Assembly: GCA_018648685.1 (NCBI GenBank)
Contig: JABGQT010000112.1
Span: forward strand, 1 to 41,287
Length of the DNA stretch: 41,287 bases
Reading direction: 5' to 3'
From: Anaerolineae bacterium
GTDB lineage: Bacteria; Chloroflexota; Anaerolineae; Anaerolineales; Villigracilaceae
Part shown: one piece after another, positions 9,035-17,800 of the stretch
Position numbering within the stretch: the first letter of the stretch is position 1
Layout of the letters: every line of letters begins with the position of its first letter
Translations under genes and position numbers: made by a program
Notes under the pieces: generated by a model
Seen by the model: only the letters and a program-made list of their open reading frames with translations
Databases searched by the model: none
Told to the model about the DNA's origin: nothing

Positions 9035-9451
9035 TTATAAAGCTCTCTTTCTCATCAACTCTCTGATCGCATTCCCCGTATAAGAATCAATCGGTAGCCC
9101 CAGTGCCTCTTCCATCGTCATCCAAACATAAGATTGGGCTTCATCGTTCAAAACGACATCTGTTGAATCTGTTTTGCAGGCAAAATCGAAGAAGATGAAG
9201 TGCATATTTTTCCAGAAGGATTCATCCTGAATGAATTCCTGAAAGAAGATGAACTCAAGGTCGTAAACATCCAACCCGGTCTCTTCTTTGGCTTCGCGGA
9301 TAAGGGCATCAGTCATCTTTTCGCCGACTTCGATATGTCCGCCGGGCACAACGTATTTGTCGTGAAATTTATGTGAGCGGACGAGGAGTATTTTGCCTTC
9401 AGGGTTGAAGATCAATGCGCCGACGGTGGGGTGGGGGAAGGTTTGAGTCAT
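9035..9451 (-). CDS. Nudix hydrolase
   Basis: A 138-residue single-domain Nudix hydrolase. The Nudix box is complete: GGHIEVGEKMTDALI followed by REAKEETGL (about 37-60), with all metal-binding glutamates. Such enzymes cleave nucleoside diphosphates linked to another group, for example ADP-ribose or oxidised dNTPs; the substrate cannot be told from sequence. The ATG follows TTGGAG at good spacing. It heads the pair with the DUF4240 gene. Confidence 0.9.
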   Translation of the reverse strand: MTQTFPHPTVGALIFNPEGKILLVRSHKFHDKYVVPGGHIEVGEKMTDALIREAKEETGLDVYDLEFIFFQEFIQDESFWKNMHFIFFDFACKTDSTDVVLNDEAQSYVWMTMEEALGLPIDSYTGNAIRELMRKRAL

Positions 9452-9472
9452 AGAGGCTCCAAGGGGTATAAG

Positions 9473-9566
9473 AGTGACAAAGGTTTCAAAAGTGACAAGG
9501 GATTCAAAGGACGTATTTCGTATTGCGGAAGAAAAAGCATTAAGAAATACGCACTACGCAATACGC
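9473..9566. repeat. Short tandem repeat plus inverted ACGCAATACG repeats
   Basis: Two 18-base units, AGTGACAAAGGTTTCAAA (9473-9490) and AGTGACAAGGGATTCAAA (9491-9508), lie head to tail. Next to them CGTATTTCGTATTGCG and GAAATACGCACTACGCAATACG form imperfect inverted repeats that run into the last codons of the EamA gene. The CGCAATACGCACT word recurs at 33217-33240. Confidence 0.5.
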
Positions 9567-10432
9567 TTCTTCTTCATCTGCACCAGCATCACGCCGATGA
9601 TGACGACCGCCATCGCGGCCATTTGCAGCGGCCCAAGTCGCTCATCGAGGAGAAAGAAGCCGAAGATGGCTGTCCAGACCGGCGTTAAATTCAAGATGAT
9701 ATTCATCTGAATTGCGGTCAAAACTTGCAGCGCATGATTATACAGAAAATAGCCGAGAGCCGTGTTAATGGCTGCGAGGAAGAGTATCAAGCCCCAGGTG
9801 GAGGGCGAAGCGGAGGGAATCCCTTCAAGGGGGATGGCGATGAGAAGCGTGACCACGCCTCCCAACACGAGCGGTACGCCCGTTAGTGTCAATGTGCTGA
9901 CCGTTCCCTCGCGGGCGAATTTTCGTCCCATAATGCTGAAAAAGGTGATCCCCAGCATACCCGCAAAGAAGATCGCTAATCCTACTAATTCGCCCACTTT
10001 CACTCCATTGATGAAGAATAATGTGCCGCCAAGGAGTGTAACAAAAACACCAACGATTTGCATGGTTGTGGGAATTTCTTTGAGCCAAAATATCCCGGCA
10101 ATTAGCGTGGCGATAGTGATCGTGCCCATCAAAAAGGAGACGGTTGTCGCGGGCAGATATTCGAGCGACCAGAAGATCGCGCCGTTGCCGATGGTGTATT
10201 GACTGATGCCAAGTAGAAGCAGCCAGCCCCACATTTTTGCCGAGGTGGGCGGATTCTTTTCACGAAGCATAAAGGGCAATAAGATCAGCGCCCCGATAAA
10301 ATAACGCAGCCCGCTGATAGTCAGCGGGCTGATTTCGTCCAGGACGAGTTTAACGATGATGAAGGAAGATGCCCAAATCAGATTGACAAGGATAGCTTCG
10401 GCGATAGCGAGTGGATAAGATGGTTTTTTCAT
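9554..10432 (-). CDS. EamA/DMT-family transporter
   Basis: A 292-residue membrane protein with ten predicted TM helices in two homologous five-helix halves (about 8-135 and 150-288), the EamA layout of the drug/metabolite transporter superfamily. The first half holds SGLRYFIGALILLP and the second NLTPVWTAIFGFFLLDE, both typical signatures. Likely an inner-membrane exporter of an amino acid or other metabolite; the substrate is unknown. No clear Shine-Dalgarno precedes the ATG. It stands alone between two palindromic repeat regions. Confidence 0.85.
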   Translation of the reverse strand: MKKPSYPLAIAEAILVNLIWASSFIIVKLVLDEISPLTISGLRYFIGALILLPFMLREKNPPTSAKMWGWLLLLGISQYTIGNGAIFWSLEYLPATTVSFLMGTITIATLIAGIFWLKEIPTTMQIVGVFVTLLGGTLFFINGVKVGELVGLAIFFAGMLGITFFSIMGRKFAREGTVSTLTLTGVPLVLGGVVTLLIAIPLEGIPSASPSTWGLILFLAAINTALGYFLYNHALQVLTAIQMNIILNLTPVWTAIFGFFLLDERLGPLQMAAMAVVIIGVMLVQMKKKRIA

Positions 10433-10441
10433 TGGAGTACG

Positions 10442-10508
10442 TCGTCATTACGAGTAGCTGCTATGCGGCGACGTGATATCTCCCAGACTCTATGAGGGAT
10501 TGCTTTTC
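10442..10508 (+). repeat. Dispersed GTCATTGCGAG-type repeat, copy 1 (degenerate)
   Basis: The modules GTCATTACGAG, CGACGTGATATCTCCC and GGGATTGCTTT occur in the same order as in the copies at 12010, 27701 and 35579 (the last inverted). It fills the gap between the EamA and phosphohexomutase genes. Confidence 0.55.
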
Positions 10509-10524
10509 TTTGCTAAGAATGATG

Positions 10525-11985
10525 TTAAACAACTGATTCAGCAACCGTTTCTCCATAGGCCAAAAGTGCTTTAACTGTCTCTTCGCTGCGCCCTTCTGCA
10601 TAGACGCGTAAAACGGGTTCCGTGCCAGAGGGGCGGATAAGCAGCCAGGAATCATCGGCGAGGATATATTTCACGCCATCGCTCGTGCTGACTTCGACCA
10701 CTTTCTGCTCGGCGATTTCGACGGGAGCCTGTTTGGTGAGATATTCGGTCATTTCCGCTTTTTCGACGGGGCGTTTAAGACGCAGATCAGTGCGCTGATA
10801 ATGGGCAGGGCCGACATCATCTAGTAAATCCTGTACCATTTCATGGAGAGGTTTCTTGGCTGCTGCGATCATTTCGACGAGCAATAAGCCCATTAGCGGG
10901 CCATCGCCTTCGGGGATATGTCCCTTGAAGGAAATCCCGCCCGATTCTTCGCCGCCGATGAGTACATCTTCGCTCATCATATAATCGGCGATATGGTTGA
11001 ATCCAACGGGTGTTTCGTAGATTTTCAGTCCATAGCGTTTGGCTAGCCTGTCCAACATCCGTGTTGTAGAGACGGTGCGCACAACTGCGCCTCTCATGCC
11101 GCGCACTTCGACTAGATGCTTGAGTGCAAGTGCCATAATTTTGTGCGGATCAACAAAATTTCCACGCCCATCCATTGCGCCGATCCGATCTGCATCACCG
11201 TCTGTGGCGAGACCGAAATCTCCCATCCCTGTACTGATCGCGCTCGCAAGTGCGCTTAAATTTGCGCCTATGGGCTCGGGATGAATACCGTCGAAACCAG
11301 GATTCATTTTATTGCGGATCTCTGCGACTTCACAGCCTGTTCCCTGCAAAAAGCCTTTTATTGCACCGCGACCAGACCCATACATAGAATCGACAACAAA
11401 TTTTTGGGGATTATCAGCAATCAAATCAGAATCGATCAAGGTACGCAGGTGCGCATAATAATCTGGCAGGGGATTGAATTTCTTAATTAAGCCAGCTTCG
11501 CGTGCTTTTGAGAAGCTCATCAAGTTCGGGCCTCGTGCGCGTTCTTCGTTGTCATTGATATAAACTTCCACGCGTCTACATTGCACAGGCAAAGCCGAGC
11601 CGCCATAAGAGGCTTTCAGTTTAATGCCGTTATAGCGCGGTGCATTATGAGAAGCTGTGACCATGATACCAGCGACCGCGTTCAAATTTTTGACTGCGAA
11701 AGAAACGGCAGGCCCGGGCGCATCTGCATTGGTGAGATGAACAGTATAACCATTTGCCGCTAAAACGCGCGAAATTTCTCCAGCGTAACGATCTGAGAGA
11801 AAGCGGGTATCAAAGCCAACTACAAATTTCTTCTCGTCAGGTGCTGGGGTTCCGTTACTTTTCTTGTCGAATTGCCCTGAAGCAACGGCATCAGCGATGG
11901 CTTGTACCACCATTCGCAAATTGGCAAAAGTAAAAGAATCTGAGATAACGGCGCGCCAGCCGTCCGTTCCGAAATGAATAGGCAT
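10525..11985 (-). CDS. Phosphoglucomutase/phosphomannomutase (alpha-D-phosphohexomutase)
   Basis: A 486-residue enzyme with all four domains of the family: the FGTDGWR start (5-11), the phosphoserine loop TASHNAP (110-116, catalytic Ser112), the metal loop TDGDADRIG (about 265), the sugar-specificity loop GGEESGG and the phosphate-binding loop RPSGTEPVLRVY near the C-terminus. It interconverts hexose 1- and 6-phosphates for glycan or storage sugar synthesis. GEESGG does not cleanly separate glucose from mannose preference. TATGGAGTAAAAC precedes the ATG, a good Shine-Dalgarno. It is flanked by palindromic repeats on both sides. Confidence 0.93.
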   Translation of the reverse strand: MPIHFGTDGWRAVISDSFTFANLRMVVQAIADAVASGQFDKKSNGTPAPDEKKFVVGFDTRFLSDRYAGEISRVLAANGYTVHLTNADAPGPAVSFAVKNLNAVAGIMVTASHNAPRYNGIKLKASYGGSALPVQCRRVEVYINDNEERARGPNLMSFSKAREAGLIKKFNPLPDYYAHLRTLIDSDLIADNPQKFVVDSMYGSGRGAIKGFLQGTGCEVAEIRNKMNPGFDGIHPEPIGANLSALASAISTGMGDFGLATDGDADRIGAMDGRGNFVDPHKIMALALKHLVEVRGMRGAVVRTVSTTRMLDRLAKRYGLKIYETPVGFNHIADYMMSEDVLIGGEESGGISFKGHIPEGDGPLMGLLLVEMIAAAKKPLHEMVQDLLDDVGPAHYQRTDLRLKRPVEKAEMTEYLTKQAPVEIAEQKVVEVSTSDGVKYILADDSWLLIRPSGTEPVLRVYAEGRSEETVKALLAYGETVAESVV

Positions 11986-12009
11986 GTTTTACTCCATATA
12001 ATTAAAATA

Positions 12010-12097
12010 ATGTCATTGCGAGTGTCTTTTTGCGAAGTAATCTCCCTTTTAGATAGAAAAGATTGCTTCGCCGAAAAACATCGGCTCGCAATGACAT
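12010..12097. repeat. Dispersed GTCATTGCGAG repeat, copy 2 (best preserved, palindromic)
   Basis: The outer arms ATGTCATTGCGAG (12010-12022) and CTCGCAATGACAT (12085-12097) are a perfect 13-bp inverted pair. The inner arms GCGAAGTAATCT (12032-12043) and AGATTGCTTCGC are 11/12 complementary. The whole 88 bases could fold into one long interrupted hairpin between the DUF389 and phosphohexomutase genes. Confidence 0.8.
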
Positions 12098-12105
12098 ATT
12101 GTTTT

Positions 12106-13377
12106 CTACCAATCCGGTGAGGGAGTAGCAGTTTTTAATACAGATTGAATGATCCACCCTTCAAAACTTTCGTTTCCGCGCAAAACCTTTACTTGCACCC
12201 AATCTTCGCCGTCATATTCCAGCGGGGCGGTTAGGGCTTGCACCAATTCGTCGTTTGAAAGCGTCAAGATCACGGGGCCGCCCGGTTCACGTCGCAAATA
12301 GGCACCGCCACCTCTGCTTGAAGCGATTAATGCATAGAGCGGGGTTGGCTCGGCTGTCAGGGTGGGTGTGGCGGTAAATTCTGGTTCAGCAGTGCTGTCG
12401 GGAGAAGCAACCAAGCTCAGGGTCGCGCTCGGCTCGGCGATTTTTTTTGTGGATGTCGCATCTGGGGTGGGAGTCTGCGATGGGGAAATTTCTGTGGCTG
12501 AAACATCTGGCAGTCCCCCAACAACCTCCGCTACGCGCGTGGACGTGGGCTGGATTCCGCTTGTGGACGAAGAATCTGTCCCCGGCAGAAGTAAGCCTCC
12601 CAAAGCAACGAGGAGCAGTGCAAAAATCAAAAGGCTAAAGAGCCATCCCGATGTTTTGAGCGGGCGGAATCCCAAAAAGAAAAGAGCCAGCGCGCCAAAA
12701 AACATTGCCCAAGAAATATGTGCGAGAAAGACAAAAAGCCCTTGCGGAAAAACATTGCCAATGCCGCTAGCAAGCCCAAAGGCGGCTGCATTTAGGGGCA
12801 AAAAGAGTTCGTAAGCAACGACTACACTCGGCAAAAAGGGTTTTTTCTCTGAGCGCACAAAGGAGGCGGCGAGCAAGATTGAACCTAAGGCAAGAACAAC
12901 CAAGTCTGGCCACCAGAGACGTGAGTGGACAAAAACTTGGGTGAGTGTCAGTGGCATCCAGATGCGTGCAGCCAGACCGGCCAACGCCCCTGTGAAAAAG
13001 ATAAGAATACTGCCGATGAAAAATGCCCCCAGTGTTCTGATAAAGAAATTTGCTGAGCCGCTGACAGAGGCGAGGATCATCCCTACGACTGGAGACATGA
13101 GCGGAGCCATAAGAATGCCAAAAACGAGAAAAGCCTGCGAATCCAGCAGATAGCCCAAGCCTAGAATTGCTCCACATAAAACGGCGAAGATGAAGAATTC
13201 ATAAGAGGGATAGGCACGCTGAACAAGATTTTCGAGCAGTTTTGAGCGACCTTCTACGCTGGAAGGAATTGCGCTGCGTCTACGAGCCGCGCGCCGACGT
13301 TGGGCGCGTGTTGGTCGCGTCTTGGCTATTGGCTCAGGTGGCGTTGTTGGGGATGTTTTTTCGAGTTCTTGTGGCAT
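12106..13377 (-). CDS. DUF389 membrane protein fused to an SH3-like domain
   Basis: A 423-residue protein. Residues 1-50 are basic and cytosolic (RPTRAQRRRAARRR); about 55-260 carry six to seven TM helices with the DUF389 signature GYLLDSQAFLVFGILMAPLMSPVVG. A Ser/Thr/Pro-rich linker (about 270-345) follows, then a bacterial SH3-like domain (about 348-415: AYLRREPGGPVI, DDWVQV-like EDWVQVKV, GWIIQSVL). DUF389 has no settled function. The SH3-like domain would lie outside if the linker crosses the last membrane segment, suggesting wall binding; that is inference. The start has a weak Shine-Dalgarno but a good TATAAT about 85 bases upstream. Confidence 0.8.
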   Translation of the reverse strand: MPQELEKTSPTTPPEPIAKTRPTRAQRRRAARRRSAIPSSVEGRSKLLENLVQRAYPSYEFFIFAVLCGAILGLGYLLDSQAFLVFGILMAPLMSPVVGMILASVSGSANFFIRTLGAFFIGSILIFFTGALAGLAARIWMPLTLTQVFVHSRLWWPDLVVLALGSILLAASFVRSEKKPFLPSVVVAYELFLPLNAAAFGLASGIGNVFPQGLFVFLAHISWAMFFGALALFFLGFRPLKTSGWLFSLLIFALLLVALGGLLLPGTDSSSTSGIQPTSTRVAEVVGGLPDVSATEISPSQTPTPDATSTKKIAEPSATLSLVASPDSTAEPEFTATPTLTAEPTPLYALIASSRGGGAYLRREPGGPVILTLSNDELVQALTAPLEYDGEDWVQVKVLRGNESFEGWIIQSVLKTATPSPDW

Positions 13378-13423
13378 AAGAATGTGTAAAACGTGGTATT
13401 AGCGAGCTTTGACTTATTTGCAA

Positions 13424-13441
13424 ATTTCCGCACTCGGAAAT
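13424..13441. promoter_or_regulatory. Perfect dyad in the leader of the DUF389 gene
   Basis: ATTTCCG-CACT-CGGAAAT is a 7-bp perfect inverted repeat with a 4-base spacer, lying about 15-30 bases downstream of the predicted transcription start. It may be an operator or a small leader hairpin. Confidence 0.4.
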
Positions 13442-13463
13442 GGTCAACTCAATGATGTTTTGT

Positions 13464-13492
13464 ATTATACGTTAGGCAAAGTCTAAGCGCAA
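13464..13492 (-). promoter_or_regulatory. Candidate sigma-70-type promoter of the DUF389 gene
   Basis: On the minus strand a TATAAT -10 (13464-13469) is preceded, 17 bases upstream, by TTGCGC (13487-13492), a weak -35. It directs transcription toward 13377. Confidence 0.4.
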
Positions 13493-13520
13493 AGTTTATG
13501 CAAAGTTGAGCATAAATTCA

Positions 13521-13550
13521 GAAGCCGAGTTTTGTACGAAACTCGGCTTC
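13521..13550 (-). terminator. Hairpin downstream of the FIST gene
   Basis: A 12-bp perfect stem, GAAGCCGAGTTT (13521-13532) with AAACTCGGCTTC (13539-13550), has a 6-base loop and begins 24 bases beyond the FIST stop codon. The T-tract is poor on both strands, so termination may be inefficient or Rho-assisted. Confidence 0.5.
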
Positions 13551-13573
13551 ATTTCTTTGGGAAAGTGTGAACA

Positions 13574-14800
13574 TTACTCTTCTTCTAGTTTTTTTCTGAT
13601 AGTAGACTTTGTTATGGTAAGCGTTGTGTCATCTTCTCTTTCTTCTTCACCAAAGACGACTACGGTGATATGTTGGTTTAGAAAATCGGGTGGGGCTTCA
13701 TCTTTTCCTGGAGTAACTTGCCCGAGTGTGTAGCCACCGATAATGGGAATATCTGCGCCAAGAATATCTTGTACAGCTCTTACTTCAGCACCAGCATGAG
13801 CTTTGAGAAGCATTTGCCAAGAGATGTCGGCTAGAATTAATGCGAGTTTTGGTTTTGCTCCTTCGAGCGAAAGACGGGCTTTTTGTGCAGCACGCTGAGC
13901 GGCTTCAAGACAGGTTGCGGGGCTGCCTGTGAGCAAGTAAGCATCAACGCCATCGCGGATAGGGGCATTCATGCGGAAACTTCCGTCGGCTTCTACGCGC
14001 AAAGGCGAGCGGATCTGCAAATCTTGCCCTTGGTCAATACCCAGAGGATAGAGCCGGACTAAATAATTGAGCGGCGGAAAACCCCAATCTCGGGCAGGGT
14101 AGCCAAAAAGCTGGGAATATGCTTCTGATGCAGGACGACCATCGAGTGTACGAATCCAAAAACCACGTGAGCGGGTAACGCGGAATTGACTGCCAACGGG
14201 TCTCCATCCATGATCGGAGCCGACTCCAATTTTCAGGTTCCCTTCGATGAGCGCGGCGGCAAGACTCCCTGATCCGGCCTGGATTCCGGCAATTTGAGAT
14301 GTGATGCCCGTATGCGGATTCCCACTGGAGAGGCCACCTGTGATCGAGAGGGGATCACCAGTTAGGGCAAGACACATTTGTTCGGCGTCGCCGTTGAATC
14401 CATCGGCAAAGAAAAGTATCTGCTTATCTTCTTTATCGGTAACGGTAGCAAGCTCACGCAAGAGCGATGCGGTTTCTCGTCCGCTTTGAGCATAGCCAGA
14501 TAACCAATGATCGGTTGCTTCTATATCGGGGCTGCTGAGTAATGCTACAGCAACTGAGTTCTTGATTTGACCTTCTTGGGTAAGTGTAGAGGCAGAGGAT
14601 AATCCTATTGTTGGCGTCTCTCCCAGAAGGCTATTTATGCTTTTTGCAACTTCTTTGGCGTCGTAATAACGCGAAGTGACAATTATGGCGAGCGAGGGTG
14701 TGCCTTCGCCTAGTTTCTTTAGCGCGTTATGGGTGGCTTGTATGCCAGCTTCTCTTCCATCAAATGCTTGCGCACTTCCTACTGCTGCTCTTAGGGTCAT
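13574..14800 (-). CDS. FIST N / FIST C sensory domain protein
   Basis: A 408-residue soluble protein with a FIST_N domain (about 25-225: PTIGLSSASTLTQEG, LFADGFNGDAEQ, ITGGLSSG) followed by FIST_C (about 225-385: LDGRPASEAYSQLFG, PIIGGYTLGQVTPG). FIST domains are described as small-molecule sensors attached to signalling proteins. Here the sensor is free-standing and starts only 8 bases after the stop of the histidine kinase, so it very likely works with that kinase. It ends in a charged tail (KSTIRKKLEEE). The ligand is unknown. Confidence 0.85.
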   Translation of the reverse strand: MTLRAAVGSAQAFDGREAGIQATHNALKKLGEGTPSLAIIVTSRYYDAKEVAKSINSLLGETPTIGLSSASTLTQEGQIKNSVAVALLSSPDIEATDHWLSGYAQSGRETASLLRELATVTDKEDKQILFFADGFNGDAEQMCLALTGDPLSITGGLSSGNPHTGITSQIAGIQAGSGSLAAALIEGNLKIGVGSDHGWRPVGSQFRVTRSRGFWIRTLDGRPASEAYSQLFGYPARDWGFPPLNYLVRLYPLGIDQGQDLQIRSPLRVEADGSFRMNAPIRDGVDAYLLTGSPATCLEAAQRAAQKARLSLEGAKPKLALILADISWQMLLKAHAGAEVRAVQDILGADIPIIGGYTLGQVTPGKDEAPPDFLNQHITVVVFGEEEREDDTTLTITKSTIRKKLEEE

Positions 14801-14808
14801 GGTTTAAC

Positions 14809-17800
14809 CTATTTCTCTGCAATTGGTACGGTAAAGTGGAAGGTGGTGCCTTCTCGAAATTTACTTTCAAACCAAGTGCACCCACCTTGCATTTCGATGA
14901 GACTCTTGGTAATGTTGAGACCCAAGCCTGTGCCAGGCGCTTCTCGGGCTTTTTGGTCTTCTGAGCGGAAGAATTTGGTAAATATTTTCTTTTGGTCTTC
15001 CTCGGTCATGCCTATCCCATTGTCTTTGACCCAGATGTGGACAACTTTTGGGGCACCATCTGGATCCCACTGGTTGTTGGCTTCTTCAGCTCCGATAATG
15101 ATATGTCCTTCTTCCTGCGTATATTTATAGGAGTTGCTTAGAAAGTTGACGAGTACTTGCTCAACACGAGTGCCATCAGCCCAAATTTCAGGAAGGTTTT
15201 CTGGAATTTCGACGCTGATTGTTTGTTTTTTCTCAGAAATTTGTTTTTCAGTAGAGCGAACGGCATTATTAATAATTTCTGAGAGGTCAACGGCATTGAA
15301 GTCTATGCGTAGGCGGCCCACTTCAATTTTTGAATTGTCATTTAGGTCAGATACGAGGGTAGACATTCGAATAACGTTAGAGCGAATCGTTTGGAGGAAA
15401 TTGCTTTGGTTATCATTGATCTTTCCAACAGCTCCAGCGGCGATTAGCTCTGTGTAGCCTTTGATAGAGGTCATCGGGTTTTTAAGTTCATGGGCAACAA
15501 AGGAGACAAAATCGCTTTTAGCGACATTGGCCGCTTCAACTTCTGCATAGAGTTGAGCGTTGGCGATGGCGATAGCAGCATGATCGCTAAGGCGACTGAG
15601 GAAATCAAGGTCAACTTCGCTTTTATTTGCACTTTCCAAGAGAATTAGCGCTACGACTTTCCCTTCGCGGCGAAGCGGGATAATAGTTTGGGTTCTTGCA
15701 TTAAGTAGTAAGCCACTTTGTTTGATCGGATCCAATTGTGTTGTTGTTGGCAGTCCACTCTCTACAGCCTTAATCATTGTTGGAAGCTCGAGAGGTAATG
15801 CTTTTTTAGCATAGTTTTCAAGCTGATTACCATATCCATCTTGTGCGATGATATATATACCCTCTTCGCTAAGGTTGCCGATGAATCCTGCGTTTGCCTC
15901 GGAGCGACGCATTGCCCATTCCAGAGTGGTGCGCATGGCTCTATCAGTTTCAAGGCTGGCGTTTAGTTCTCTGTCAATGCGTTGCATGATAGAAAGTTCT
16001 TCAACGCGGGCATTAAGCTCTTGGTCTGTAAGGGTATATAGACGGGCATTTTCAACCGCGACAGCGGCTTGTCCTGCAAAGGCTGTAAGAAGGCTTTCGT
16101 CTGCATCGATAAAAGGTAAGCCGTCTTTTTTGTTGATAACTTCAACAACGCCTATGACATTTCCTTTGATCTGAAGTGGAACTGCAAGTAGAGCTTCAGT
16201 GGAAAAACCGGTTTCTTCATCTGTGGTCTCAGACCAGCCTGTTGATTGACGAGTATTATTTTCAACAACTGGAGCGCGTGTTTCTACTGCTTTTCCGACG
16301 ATCCCCTTCCCTGCGGGGAGACGTTTCCCGACAAGGTCTGTGGCCGCAGGGCCAACGGCAACGGTGAAGATCAGCTCATCCGTATCTTCATCTACCATAA
16401 AAAGACTGCCAGCTTCACAATCAAGAATTTGAACCGCGCTTTCGAGAATGTTTTGTAGGAGTGGCTCATGTTCGAGTGTTGATGTGAGTTGTTGCGTGAT
16501 TTCATTTAGTGTAGAAAGCTGTTTCGCACGTCGTTCCGTTTCTTCTAGAAGGCGGGCTTTTACAATTGCACCGGCTGTTTGGTCGGCAATTGCACGGAGT
16601 AGGTCAAGTTGTTTTGGGGTAAAAGTTGTGTTGGGATTGCGGCTGCCAATACTAAGTGTACCGATGGTTTCCGAGCCTGCATTGAGAGGAACGCCGATCC
16701 AGGGGTAGACTTTTTGCAAAGATGGTACGACATTTAGACGGCGGCACTCTTGTTCATAATCCTGTGAAAGGATAGCGCGGCTATTACGCGCAATCCATTG
16801 ACCAATTCCCTGATTGTAGGGGAGTGGGACGTTCTCTCTTTCATCGAGGCGTTGATTATCTTCAATACAGAATGCATAATAGAAATAGTCACCTGTTTCG
16901 TTATGCAAAGTGATATGAAAATCTGTAGCGGGGATGATCTGCGTTGTTTGGGCAAAAATAAGTTCAAGAACATCGTTAAAGGATAGTGTAATACTCACCC
17001 CTTGAGAAATTCTGGTGAGCGCGTTCATCTCTTCAACTTGCTTTTCCATATTGACAACGACTTGGGCGCGTTCTATAGCGATCCCAGCCTGGTTACTTAA
17101 GTCTTCAAGGAGTTCAAGTTCGTGAGTCTGATAGGGGTCCCCAGAGCGTCGTAATCCCATTGCTATCCAGCCCATAAGACGATCAATGCTTTTGAGAGGA
17201 ATAAAGAAAGATGTTTTGAGTATTGCCAAGCGATTTTTTTCGCTTTCGAGTGCGTCTGGGAGATTTGCTGCATCAAGATAGAATGCACGATTTTCTGTAA
17301 GTAATGCCTTTACAAGCGGACTGTGATTTGTAAAACGAATATCGCTTGTGGGATTGCCTTCAGCGTTCATAGCAATATATTGATTGCTGGCTGGGTCATG
17401 AATATAAATGTGTAGAAGGTCAGGAAATAAGTTTTCAGAAATCGTTTCTTGTAGAGATGTAGTGATGTCTGGAAGATTTTTTGCGCTTGAGATTTTCTGG
17501 GCGAAATCCTGAATTTCTTTTTGGTGTGTTTCTTTCCCCTTAAAACGGATTTTTTCAATGAGAGCTGAAAAGCGATCTTGCAGAGGACGTGTTAGGAGAG
17601 CGAGAATAGCGATAAAAACACCGAGTGCAATGGGATTGTTTGGGGAAATGCTTTTTGTTGCTATTAGACTTAGTCCCCAGAGAATGAGTACATAGCCTAT
17701 GCTTGCTATTGTTGATAAGCTGATGATGACCAGGCCGCGACTGATAAGAAAATCTATTTTAGCGAGGCGATAACGCAGAATAGCATAGCCGGAAACAATA

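Noticed and set aside
13521-13550. Riboswitch or attenuator reading of the hairpin after the FIST gene
   Set aside because: It is a single simple stem close to a stop codon; a terminator explains it better.
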